Source of the DNA: Falciphora oryzae
Lineage: Eukaryota > Ascomycota > Sordariomycetes > Magnaporthales > Magnaporthaceae
Reading direction: 5' to 3'
Assembly: GCA_000733355.1 (NCBI GenBank)
Contig: JNVV01000043.1
Span: 5,392-69,391, forward strand
DNA length: 64,000 nt
The notes beneath the pieces were generated by a model, which was not told the origin of the DNA, did not search any database, and saw nothing but the letters and a program-made list of their open reading frames with translations. Shown here piece after piece: positions 1 to 9,766 of the stretch (its first letter is position 1; every line of letters begins with the position of its first letter). The translations under genes and the position numbers were made by a program.

Positions 1-243
1 ATTATGGAGGAGGAGACTTTGCCGACGGCAGCCGAGGGGTGGCTGGGAGGCTGTGCATAAAAAGGGCCTGCAGGACCCCCTATGAAGGGAGTTCGAAGGC
101 CAAGCAATCGTTTCTTGTTTCTTGTCATCATTAGCTTGTCGAGCTTTGCACAAACCAAACTGTTGAGTTGCTGAACCTCTGAGATCCCCCTTTTTCCCTT
201 CAGACGTGACCTCCCTTCCCTAAGGAGGCCGCCGTTTGTTACA
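1..243 (+). mobile_element. LTR, right part (cut by window edge)
   Basis: This stretch matches 670-910 almost base for base, including the cataaaaagg TATA-like box and the closing TGTTACA. It is therefore the right part of a second copy of the LTR that is complete at 342-910. Its start lies outside the window. It is GC-richer than the decayed Copia sequence that follows and carries few RIP-like changes, so it is probably a younger insertion. Confidence 0.75.
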
Positions 244-341
244 GTTAACGCCTTTGCGAGTCCACGAAGACTTGTCGTTGCATTAGGAAGAAGGAGGAGA
301 AGGTTGGAGGCCGAGGACAGCCTTTTTAGGAGGGGGATAGT
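244..341 (+). mobile_element. 98-bp internal remnant between two LTRs, with polypurine tract
   Basis: Only 98 bp separate the two LTRs. The last bases before the right LTR (aggagggggatag, about 327-340) look like a polypurine tract, which marks 342-910 as the 3' LTR and gives a plus-strand orientation. No clear tRNA primer-binding site was recognised after the left LTR. The element either lost its coding interior or is a non-autonomous small LTR element. Confidence 0.55.
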
Positions 342-910
342 TGTAACACCCCGATCCGCAGCTACGATCGGCGGCTTTAAGGACCGCTACCGGTAGCCTC
401 AAAGGGGGACTCCGGTAGTGGCCAAAGGGGCGTACGCTAGAGTGGCATGTTGTTCCAGACCAGGAGGTTAGTGGCATGTTGTTCCAGACCAGGAGGTTAG
501 TGGCATGTTGTTCCAGACCAGGAGGTTAGTGGCATGTTGTTCTAGACCAGGAGGTTAGTGGCATGTTGTTCCAAACCAGAGGATTAGTGGCATGTTGTTT
601 TAAACCAAAGGGTTAGTGGCATGTTGTTCCAAACCATAACGCACCAAAGCACAGCCAGCCCGGACGGGCATTATGGAGGAGGAGACTTTGCCGACGGCAG
701 CCGAGGGGTGGCTGGGAGGCTGTGCATAAAAAGGGCCTGCAGGACCCCCTATGAAGGGAGTTCGAAGGCCAAGCAATCGTTTCTTGTTTTTTGTCATTAT
801 TAGCTTGTCGAGCTTTGCACAAACCAGACTATTGAGTTGTTGAACCTTTGAGATCCCCTTTTCCCTTTAGACGTGACCTCCCTTCCCTAAGGAGGCCGCC
901 GTTTGTTACA
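342..910 (+). mobile_element. Complete 569-bp LTR (TGTAACA...TGTTACA)
   Basis: It begins TGTAACACC and ends TGTTACA, a perfect 7-bp terminal inverted repeat with TG/CA ends as expected of LTRs. Its right part duplicates 1-243. It contains a 29-bp tandem array (441-637) and a TATA-like cataaaaagg near 725. Sequence after 910 is Copia pol, so this element appears to have inserted into, and perhaps cut off, the older Copia copy. Target duplication cannot be tested because the left end lies outside the window. Confidence 0.7.
441..637. repeat. 29-bp tandem repeat, about 6.8 copies, inside LTR
   Basis: Units begin at 441, 470, 499, 528, 557, 586 and 615 with the core agtggcatgttgttcc. The first three are nearly identical; later ones drift (ccagacc to ccaaacc, ggagg to ggatt or aaggg). 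The array lies in the upstream part of the LTR, where regulatory repeats are common. A regulatory role is inference. Confidence 0.9.
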
Positions 911-3083
911 ATACGAGCATAGCATTTAATGCCGCAACGTTCCTAAAGGACATAAGCGCAAAAAAGATTTGGGAAGCTCTTAAACGCTACTGGTTAAATA
1001 CCTATCTAAAGCCCCCAAATGTACTATCCTACGACGCAGGTACCAACTTTACCGCGAGCGAATTTCAAATGGAAACAAAGCTTTTTAAAATCATTTGCAA
1101 CCAAATCCTAATAAAGGCGCACTAATCGATAAGCAAAGTGGAAAGGTACTACGGACTATTCCGCCGAGCCTACGAAATAATCCGGAAGGAATGCCCCGAT
1201 TTGCACCCCGATTCCGTGCTCTAAAAAGCTATTAAAGCTATAAACGATACGGCAGGCCCTAACGGCCTTATCCCTACGCTACTCGTCTTCGAAGCCATGC
1301 TACGTATTAATAACAACTCCCTTCCAACGAAAAGCCAAATTTAAAAAGCGGCAGCGATTACCAAAGCTATAAGTAAACTCCGAAAGCTCCACGCCAAACG
1401 CAAAGTACAAAACGCATTAAACACACGCAACGGGCCGAGCACGGAAAGCACGTTGCCTAAAGCGCTGGCTTTAGGAACAAAGGTGTTGGTGCATAAGGAA
1501 AACGGCAAATGGAAAAGGCCGTACAAGGTCCTTTAGGTAGCAAACAACGAAATGACGATCGAAACTGTTAACGGCCTTTTAACGTTTTAGAACACTACCT
1601 GCAAACCGTACTACAAAGCGCAGGAGCAAGAAATTGCAACAACGGAAAAGCAACCAATCCCGTTCGAGTATCCGCCACAAACGGAACTAAAACGGAAAAG
1701 GAAACCGTCAAAAATTACGAAAACAATAGCGGCAAGCGCGTCCAACGATAGCGAAACCCTTTCCGAAATCGAAATTACACCTGCACCCGCACCGGCCAGG
1801 CCCGGTAAGCTACGGAAGGCACCTGCCTAAAAGGCACCGGCACCAACGGCACCTGAAACACCTATCCCCAGACGACGAAAACGACCTCCGCGCCAAACAA
1901 CAACGGCATTTCTAGCCCCCCAAAAAAAGGAATCCCTACGTCTAGCGCTCCAATACCGACAAAAGGGCAAAATCAAAGCTCCCGGACGCCCGTTCGAAAA
2001 ATCCGACTAGTTTAAAATCGAAACACTCCTCGCCGCCGGTGTAATCAAACCGATCAAATTAAACGGCATTGGCAACGCGAAAGCCTTTAGGTCCCGCCTC
2101 GTCAAGGAAGTTAAAAGCACCAATTCGATCCCTTATAAAAAATCGAAATTCGTAGTACAAAGATACAGCGACTAGGAAAAGAAAAGCCTTTTTACCTAAT
2201 CCCTAACGATCATACGATACAACTAACGCCTAATCCTCGCGCTTAGCCCGTTACTTATAGAACGAGGCTTTATATTAATAATTAAAAATATCAGCTAAAC
2301 GTACACCCAGTTCAAAATAAAGCTGCAAAAGAAGGTTATTTTCCGCTTTCCTAAGGAACTGGAATACCGGTACCCGGAAGGAACGGCCTTCTAGCTGATT
2401 AAACCGCTTTACGGATTGGCAAAGGCAAGGCTGCATTAGTTCGTCACGTACCAAAGGCACTATAAAAAACGCCTAAATTGTTCCATTTCGGAATATAATC
2501 CGTATTTGTTTGTTTCAAAAATCGGCTAAAGCTTTGAAATAGTTAGTATGCAAACTGACGACACCTTAAACTTAAGCAACGCCGAATTTATGCAAAAGGA
2601 AAAAACGGCGCTCTAAAAAGCCGGGTTTAAAGCGAAACCGAAACCGATCCTGCACCCCGGAAACGAAGGTAATTTCAACGGGTGCAAAATTTTGGTTAAA
2701 TAAAACGTTATTACTATGCAGCAAAAGGGATAAGCAGATCGTTTGGAGCTAGTAACTACTGGATTAAACGATACCTAACAACAATACGTCGTATAACGCG
2801 CACGAAGGGCATATATAAGCTTAATATACCAGCTAAAAGCCGCTTTTAACTATTTTATGGCTGCATAAGCCAAAAATTTTGTAAATACAAACGTGTTTAA
2901 ACTTAACAAAAGTGTTGAGTTCAATTTGGCCACGGCGCACTGAAAAGTGTAGCCGACTACATTAGCAATGCAGTCCAGGAGCTATTATATAGCCTGTTAT
3001 TAACAAAAAGGATCCAATAGCAAATCGATAACGCAAACAAAGGTTTAAATTACGTGCAGTTAAATCTGCAAACAGCTAGCCTA
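911..3083 (+). pseudogene. Ty1/Copia pol, integrase to reverse transcriptase (decayed)
   Basis: Reading through stops gives a Copia-type pol. Integrase features appear near 1020-1250 (PPNVLSYDAG, later SKVERYYG), an acidic and basic linker near 1640-1960, and reverse transcriptase near 1960-2520 with the family motif LIKPLYGLA at about 2398. Stops are almost all TAA or TAG where CAA, CAG or TGG is expected, the RIP pattern. Gag and protease are missing upstream, where an LTR of a different element abuts. The reading stops at 3083, where a pogo-like element is inserted, and resumes at 4947. Confidence 0.75.
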
Positions 3084-4944
3084 ACGTGGTTCACCAGCTT
3101 GTGCCACAAACCAGAGTGTGCCACAATTGACGCGTCCACGCGTCAATCCAACTTTATCCGCGAATACCTCCACAACAAATAATGGCAAACAAAAGCGACG
3201 AAGGCAAGATTGTTTTGGCCCTTCAGGCGATCGCATCGAATCCACAATTAAGTATCCGGAGCGCCGCTAAGATTTATGAAGTCGACTTTTCCACCCTCGG
3301 CCGGCGGAAGCGCGGCCGAACTGCTCGACACGACTGGGTGCCCAAAAATCGGAAATTAACGGATTCCGAAGAGGAGGCGCTTGTCAAATACATACTCGAG
3401 CTGGATTCTCGCGCATTCCCTCCCCGGCCTTTTGGTGTTAAAGATATGGCCAACCGATTGCTCGCCGAACGCGACGCGGCCACCGTCGGGACCAACTGGG
3501 TCGCGAGGTTTGTTAAGCGCCGCCCGGAGCTCGGCACGCGCTGGATTCGAAAGTACGACTACCAAAGGGCTAAATGCGAAAATCCTAAGCTCGTTTCTGC
3601 GTGGTTCGACCTTATGCGAAACACTGTTGACAAATATGGTATCTTAGATAATAACATTTACAATTTCGACGAAACCGGCTTCTTTATGGGCATGATCGCC
3701 GCCGTTATGGTTATTACAACATCGGAAGGCCGTAGCAAAGCAAAGCTAATTTAGCCTAGCAACCGGGAATGGGCTATAGTTATCCAAAGGGTTAATTGTT
3801 GCGGTTAGGCGATCCCCCTTTTCATTATCGTTAAAGGGCAATACCACTTAGCCAATTGGTACTTAGAAACCGACCTTTCACGCAATTAGGTTATCGCAAT
3901 AAGCGCTAACGGGTGGATTACGAACGAGCTCGGTTTGGAATGGATCCGGCATTTCGATAAACACATTGCAGCTTGTTTTACGGGGTCCCATCGTTTGTTA
4001 ATGCTAAACGGCCACGAAAGCCACCATTCGACGGATTTCGAGCTTTATTGCTAAAAACATAACATTATTACGCTTTGTATGCTTCCGCATTCGTCTCACT
4101 TTTTTTAGCCGCTTAACGTCGGGTGCTTCGGCCCAATAAAGCGGGCGTACGGTAAACAAATCAAAAACCTAATAAGGTTATACGTTAGCTACGTAACTAA
4201 GGTCGAGTTCCTTTCGGCGTTTAAAGCGGCATTTTTTGCTTTTATAACCAAAAAAAACATTTAAAAAGGCTTCTAAAAGGCTGGCCTTACTCCTTTCAAT
4301 CCGGATTCGGTTTTAGAAAAGCTGGATGTAAGGTTACGGATTCCAACCCCCCCGAGGACGCCTTTAAACGACCCCGAACCTTAGACCTCCAAAACGCCGC
4401 GGACGGCTAAAAAAGCAACTTCGCAATCCAAACACATCAAAATTCGGATTTCCAATCACTAAAGCAGCTTTCCAATTCCTATTTATACGGTTGTGGACCA
4501 AATTGCAAAGGGGGCGAAAGCGATAATGCATAAAGTGGCCCTTTTCCGAGCCGAAATGTCCACGTTTAAAAAAGCGAACAAAGCATTAAGCAAACGCCGG
4601 AGGGCCAAAAAAATACGTGTCCGATTTGGAGGGTCACTTACCATCGACGAAGTACGAAATGTTTTGGACCAGCAGGAGCTAAATGGATAGCTACAGCAAG
4701 AAATGCGCGACCATGGGGTCCAGGAAAGGAGGGCGACGACGACTCGTCGGCGATGTGGCACCTGCGGCAAAACCGAACACAATGCGCGCACCTGTTAGGA
4801 AAAAGTAGAAATGTTTGATATATATAGTTCCGAATAGTTTAAATGGATTCCTGGCGTTGTTGGGTTGGCGTGCGCGTCGATTGACCGGAGGTTGGGTGTG
4901 GGTGTGGCACACTCTGGTTTGTGGCACAAGCTGGTAAACCACGT
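3084..4944 (+). mobile_element. Pogo/Fot1-like DNA transposon copy 1 (1861 bp)
   Basis: The element is flanked by TA (3082-3083 and 4945-4946). Its 42-bp terminal inverted repeats, 3084-3125 and 4903-4944, differ at one base. They start ACGTGGTTCACCAG and contain two copies of a TGTGCCACA-type box. Inside is a plus-strand transposase frame of 552 codons. TA target duplication, TIR style and HTH/DDE protein place it in the Tc1-mariner superfamily, pogo/Fot1 branch. It interrupts the RNase H region of the Copia element. Confidence 0.9.
3182..4837 (+). pseudogene. Pogo-like transposase, RIP-mutated
   Basis: The frame is open for 190 codons (to 3754) and can be followed to a family stop at 4837, 1656 nt without net indel. 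The order is an N-terminal psq-type helix-turn-helix, a CENP-B-type HTH (residues about 45-130), the DDE catalytic region, a basic coiled segment and a C-terminal CCHC knuckle (CGTCGKTEHNARTC). The first acidic residue is present (NFDETGF). The second and third catalytic positions read Asn (LMLNGHESH and PLNVGCFG) where the sister copy at 7691-9346 has Asp, each one G-to-A change. With several internal stops the product cannot be active. Confidence 0.85.
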
Positions 4945-5490
4945 TATATATATTTATAAACGGGTTTTTCGCCAATAATAAGGACCTTAGTTTACAGATC
5001 GGCTTTGTAATCGTTTTAGGCAACGAAAGAGCTACAAAGCAGGAAAACAGCTTCCGGGTTACCGGCAACATCCTGCACTAGAGCTCCGTAAAATGCAAAA
5101 GGGTTACAAAAAGCGTTTTAGCGAACGAGATTTACGGCATGGTTAGCGGCTTCGATACTGGCTATATCTTAAAAACAACGCTCGCAACGATTTGTAAAAA
5201 GCTGGATCTACCCCCCCGTAAATTGATCATTTACACCGACAGCTTCTCGCTTTACCAATGCTTTATTCAACTTGGAACCACTACGGAAAAACGCCTTATA
5301 ATAGATATTATAGCTTTCCGCGAATCCTACGAAACGCGCGAAATCGACAAGATCAAATAGATTGCAAGGGCGGATAACCCGGCCGACGCTATAACAAAAA
5401 AGCTGCTAAATAAAGCTTTAAAGGACCTTATAAGTAGCAATTCAACTACCGTAAAAGTAAAAGGATGGGTAAAGCGGGATTACAAATAAA
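4945..5490 (+). pseudogene. Ty1/Copia pol, RNase H end (decayed)
   Basis: After the pogo insertion the Copia frame resumes with an RNase H core (FANNKDLSLQIGFV, then LIIYTDSFSLYQC at about 5224) and the tail motif ADNPADAITKK at about 5371. Taking out the transposon and one TA joins the frame cleanly to the left fragment (NYVQLNLQTASLT just before 3083), which shows the two pieces were one gene. Two or more stops remain, so it is inactive. Confidence 0.75.
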
Positions 5491-5639
5491 AAAAAGCCAG
5501 GGAATGCATACAAAATCGTTTTCCATAATACCAAAACGCCAAAATCCCTAAAAACAATGCAAATTAACAAAACAAAAATGCTTAAATTAAAAAAGCAACA
5601 AACGACCATACCGAAATAACAAACGATTTCACAACCAAA

Positions 5640-6615
5640 CTTTTCCAAATATCCCGTTAAAACTTTCCTTCACTCCTCCTCCTCGTTATCTTTGCCATTT
5701 CCCAGCCAAACAGCTTCGTACATTTTTAAAGCGGCCGCGCGGCCCGCCGCTTTCCGCTCTGATTGCGACATTATTAGGAGGTTGACATTGGCATCTTCCT
5801 AACCTTCCCTATCCTTAACTGCCAACTGCAGCATGCATTTGGTAGCGATACGCCATTTATTAAAAGTTTAAAGATTACAAAAAACACGTTAGCAAGCGCA
5901 CCCAAAGCACTAAATTAGGAAAACAAACTTACCTTTTTATCGCGATTATCGCGACCCTATTCCACTATAAATTTAAACGCCAGACGCAACGCGATCGAAA
6001 AACTGGAGGATAGTTAAAACGAGCTTTAAAAAAGACTTAGGAAAATCGAAATGCTTATATAGGCTAGCAGGTGTAGCCTAACGCGCACAGCCAGCAACGC
6101 TTTTTAGCCGGGATTGTATCCCGGCAACCATCGCCCTCTTTTATTTTGCCGGCAAAAGCGGACTTTAAGTAACCTAGGCAAAGGACCGCGCGCAAAGCGC
6201 CTTTTCTACCGCGCGGACCAGGCGCAAAAACCGTTTTGCTACTAACAACAGGCCTAACGATTTTGATAGCCGGCTTCTTTTTATCCGACGAGGTAAGCGC
6301 AGAACCGGCGTTTTGGGAATCGGCGTCATCGGCGAACGGGTCCAGGAACTGATCGTTAGCGACGCCGGGAGCAGGATTAACTAGTGCAAAATTGAAAGCT
6401 TTAGCGGCAATGCCTTGGAGCCGCTTTAAGGATCTTCCACCGCTACGCGCGATAGATCGAAGCTTCCGAGCCTTTTTAGCGACCGCACCAGATTTGGTGT
6501 TGCCCTTTTTGTTGCGTATGGTGACGAAAGCGATCGAAAAGTTAACTAACAGAAAACTAATCGAATAAAGCGGGTAAAAAATACTGCAGGTAGAAATGCT
6601 GCAAACAAAGGGCAA
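5640..6615 (-). pseudogene. Antisense cysteine-pair ORF within the Copia element
   Basis: On the minus strand an open frame of 183 codons (6615 to 6064) encodes a Lys/Arg-rich protein ending in KKRCWLCALGYTC, a paired-cysteine motif. Past the stop a related frame continues (about 5640-5860: a Cys-Met-rich turn, then SQSERKAAGRAAALKMYEAVWLGN and an acidic stretch). A GTAAGT-like donor lies near 5930, so the original gene may have been spliced. It lies between Copia pol and the candidate LTR, opposite in sense to pol. The family was not identified; small CxxC proteins of the DUF3716 kind are one possibility. Several stops make it a remnant. Confidence 0.4.
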
Positions 6616-7009
6616 TATAAGCGGACGATTTGGATTAACGAGGTTTACCAGATCAAATTGCCCGACCTCTTAAAAGCCGGAAGGAAGGCTCTTTATAAAG
6701 CTTGGACCCGGCCTACAAAAAGTGCTTAATCTACGTTCCTATTGTCCCGCATTAAGTTACAACCTAAATAGCCCGTTAAGGTTATTCACTGCTATTGTGC
6801 TTTCTAATTGCACCACTTACCGCTCTGCCCGCGTACCGCAAACCAAGTCCGGTGGACCCCATCACGTCATCGTTCCTATTATCGCTATTAAAAGCGACGA
6901 GCCGCTTTAAAAGCGGCTATTCACTCTTTTCCTAATCCGGACTATTTGGTTCGGAAATTCCCTTTGTTATTTACCTTACAAGATCTAATAGAGCTTGGAT
7001 CACGGGATC
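6616..7009. other. Non-coding spacer in Copia remnant
   Basis: AT-rich and without a convincing frame on either strand. A 62-codon plus frame (6722-6910) has no recognisable domain. It probably belongs to the 3' untranslated part of the Copia element. Confidence 0.4.
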
Positions 7010-7339
7010 TGTTACGGGAAAGGATTTCCTAATTGCCTACATAAAAGAAAAAGTTGCCGGTGTTGGATTGCACTGGCTTGTGCAAAGCAATCGGCAGAGC
7101 CCAGAGAGAGTCGGATCCTCCGGTCCCGTGATTTGTGATCACGAGATCCGAGGACCCGCAAGCCCGCGGAGGCTGGGAGCAGGGGAAGGGCTTTTTGGTG
7201 ATTTAGATCATGTATATATAGCCTCCCTTCTGCTCCCTCTCTGGCAGATAAATTCCTTTCCTCTTCGTGCACAATACTAGAACGATCCTTTAATATAAAG
7301 ATCGTTATTCACCCTGTTTTAAAAATCTCCGTGCCCACA
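7010..7339 (+). mobile_element. Candidate Copia 3' LTR
   Basis: The stretch begins TGTTACGGG, ends ...CCCACA, and is GC-richer than its surroundings. It contains a strong TATA-like box (gtatatatagcc, about 7210) followed by a pyrimidine-rich leader, as in LTR promoters. No second copy is in the window, the terminal inverted repeat is weak and no clear polypurine tract precedes it, so the limits and the call itself are tentative. Confidence 0.3.
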
Positions 7340-7583
7340 GGAGTACATACTCCTACCAACAGATTTGTTAGTTTTGCAAAAAGAATTTAAACGAAATGAA
7401 AAATCTTCCAGCGAAAATAGCGATTTGGAAAACTAAATAACGTGGTTCATCAGTGAGTGGCGCATATCAGCGAGTGGCGCACTTCAAAATCCCATACTAA
7501 ACGCCGTTTTCAACCCCCCGGTTAAATCCACCAATCTTTTATAAAATTCCATGAAAATTTAATATGTTATATTTAATAACATA

Positions 7584-9444
7584 ACGTGGTTCATCAGTAA
7601 GTGGCGCACATCAGCGAGTGGCGCACCCAAATTCAACCATTCGACAATCGACGCGCATACCAACCCAACAACGCCAGGAATCCATTCAAACTACTCAGAA
7701 CTATATACATCGGACATTTCTACTTCTTCCTGACAAGTGCGCGCATTGTGTCCGGTTTTGCCGCAGGTGCCACATCGCCGACGAATCGTCGTCGCCCTCC
7801 TTTTTTAACCCCCATAATCGCGCATTTCTTGCTATAGCTATCCATCCAGCTCCTGCTAGTCCAAAACATCTCGTACCTCGTTGATAGTAAGTGACCCTCC
7901 AAGTCGGACACGTATTTTTTTAGCCCTCCGGCGTTTGCTTAGTGCTTCGTTCGCCCTTCGTAGCCTGGAGCACTCTTCCTCCAAAAGGTTAACCCGATGC
8001 ATGATTGCCTTGGCCCCTTTCGCAAACTGGTCCACAGCCGCTAGCATAGATGTTGGAAAGCTGCCTTAGTGATTGGAGATCCGAATTTTAATGTGTTCGG
8101 ATTGCGAAGTTGCTTCCCTAGCTATCCGGGGCGTTTTGGAAATCCAAAGTTCGGGATCGTTCAAAGGCGTCCTTAGGGGGGTTGGAGTCCGTAGCCTCAT
8201 ATCCAGCTTTTCCAAAACCGAATCCGGATTAAAAAGAGTAAAGCCAGCCCCTCGGAAGCCTCCTTGGATGTTTTCCTTAGTCATAAAAGCAAAAAATGCC
8301 GCTTTAAACGCCGAAAGGAACTCGACTTTGGTCACGTAGTTAACGTGCGACCTCATCAGGTTTTCGATTTATCGACCGTACGCCTTTTTCATTGGGCTAA
8401 AGCACCCAACGTCAAGCGGCTAAAGGAAGTGAGACGAATACGGAGGCATACAAAGCGTAATAATGTTATGTTCTTGGCAGTAGAGCTCGAAATCCGTCGA
8501 ATGGTGGCTTTCGTAGCCGTCCAGCACTAACAAACGATGTAACCCCGTAAAATAAGCTGCAATATGTTTGTCGAAATGCCGGATCCATTCCAGGCCGAGC
8601 TCGTTCGTAATCCACCCGTTAGAACTTATTGCGATAACCCAGTCGCGTGGAAAGTCGGTTTCCGAATACCAATTGGCTAGGTAGTACTGCCCTTTGACGA
8701 TAATAAAAGGGGGGATCGCCCAACCGCAACAATTAACCCCTTAAATAACTGTAGCCCATTCCCGATTGCCAGGCTAGACTAGCTTTGCTTTGCCACGGCC
8801 TTCCGATGTTGTAATGACCATAACGGCCGCGATCATACCCATAAGGAAGCCGGTTTCGTCGAAGTTGTAGATATCGTTATCTTGGATGCCATATTTGTCG
8901 ATAGTGTTCCGCACAAGGTCGAACCATGCAAAAACGAGCTTGGGATCTTCGCACTTGGCCCTCTGGTAGTCGTACTTTCGAATCCAGCGCGTGCCGAGCT
9001 CTGCGCGGCGTTTAACGAACCTTTCGACCCAGCACTTGCCAACGGTGCCCGCGTCGCGTTCGGCAAACAATCGGTTGGCCATATCTTCAACACCAGAAGG
9101 CCGGGGAGGAAATGCGCGGGAATCCAGCTCGAATATGTACTTGACAAGCGCCTCCTCTTCGGATTCCGTTAATTTCCGTAATTTGGGCATCGTGTCGCGT
9201 CGAGCGGGTTAGCCGGCGCGTCGGCGACGTAACGTGGTTCTGGGGACGTCGTAGATTTTGGCGGCCGAACGCACGCTTAATTGCGCATTAGATTGCATTG
9301 CCCGTATTGCAAGAGCAATTCTAGCTTCGTTGGATGTCGATGCCATTTGTGGTTGTTGAGCAATTGAGGTTGGAAGTGGGAGACGCGAGTCGCGATGGAA
9401 AACGCGCCACTCGCTGATATGCGCCACTCACTAATGAACCACGT
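7584..9444 (-). mobile_element. Pogo/Fot1-like DNA transposon copy 2 (1861 bp)
   Basis: It is flanked by TA (7582-7583, 9445-9446) and has exactly the length of copy 1. The terminal repeats read ACGTGGTTCATCAGTAAGTG and, from the other end, ACGTGGTTCATTAGTGAGTG, each followed by GGCGCA boxes. It is inserted in the left arm of MITE-1. Transposase is on the minus strand. Confidence 0.9.
7691..9346 (-). pseudogene. Pogo-like transposase, best-preserved copy
   Basis: From ATG at 9346 the frame runs 552 codons to TAG at 7691 with no net indel, broken by roughly eight nonsense codons that are all explained by CAA, CAG or TGG changes. Visible parts are the psq HTH (MASTSNEARIALAIRAMQ), CENP-B-like HTH, NFDETGF, LVLDGYESHHS, PLDVGCFSP and a C-terminal CCHC knuckle CGTCGKTGHNARTC. 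All three catalytic Asp residues are kept, unlike copy 1. It is the nearest to a functional transposase in the window, but still broken. Confidence 0.87.
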
Positions 9445-9766
9445 TAACCGATTTTATAATTATTTTTCCAGATTTTTATTATTACTCTTTTAAGGTGATT
9501 TGCTATTTATACACAGTGTTTTGCACAGTGTTTAAAACTCTACTAAAAATAATACTAATAAAAATCTGGAAAAATAATTATAAAATCGGTTATGTTATTA
9601 AATATAACATATTAAATTTTCATGGAATTTTATAAAAGATTGGTGGATTTAACCGGGGGGTTGAAAACGGCGTTTAGTATGGGATTTTGAAGTGCGCCAC
9701 TCGCTGATATGCGCCACTCACTGATGAACCACGTTAAGCTAAATTATATTTTAAAGGTAATATTTA

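Larger units (their letters stand above)
7440..9734. mobile_element. MITE-1, pogo-derived, split by pogo copy 2
   Basis: The outer element occupies 7440-7583 and 9447-9734, about 432 bp once the inner insertion is removed, with TA at 7438-7439 and 9735-9736. Its arms are long inverted repeats of about 190 bp with only a short unique centre and no coding capacity. The outermost bases (ACGTGGTTCATCAGTGAGTG) and the paired GGCGCA boxes are the same as those of the autonomous element sitting inside it, so both were probably moved by the same transposase. Confidence 0.88.

Noticed and set aside
441..637. CRISPR-like array
   Set aside because: The 29-bp units abut with no unique spacers and sit in a eukaryotic LTR; it is a simple tandem repeat.
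9470..9560. Palindromic AT-rich sequence as a replication origin or terminator
   Set aside because: It is the centre of MITE-1, explained by its long inverted arms.
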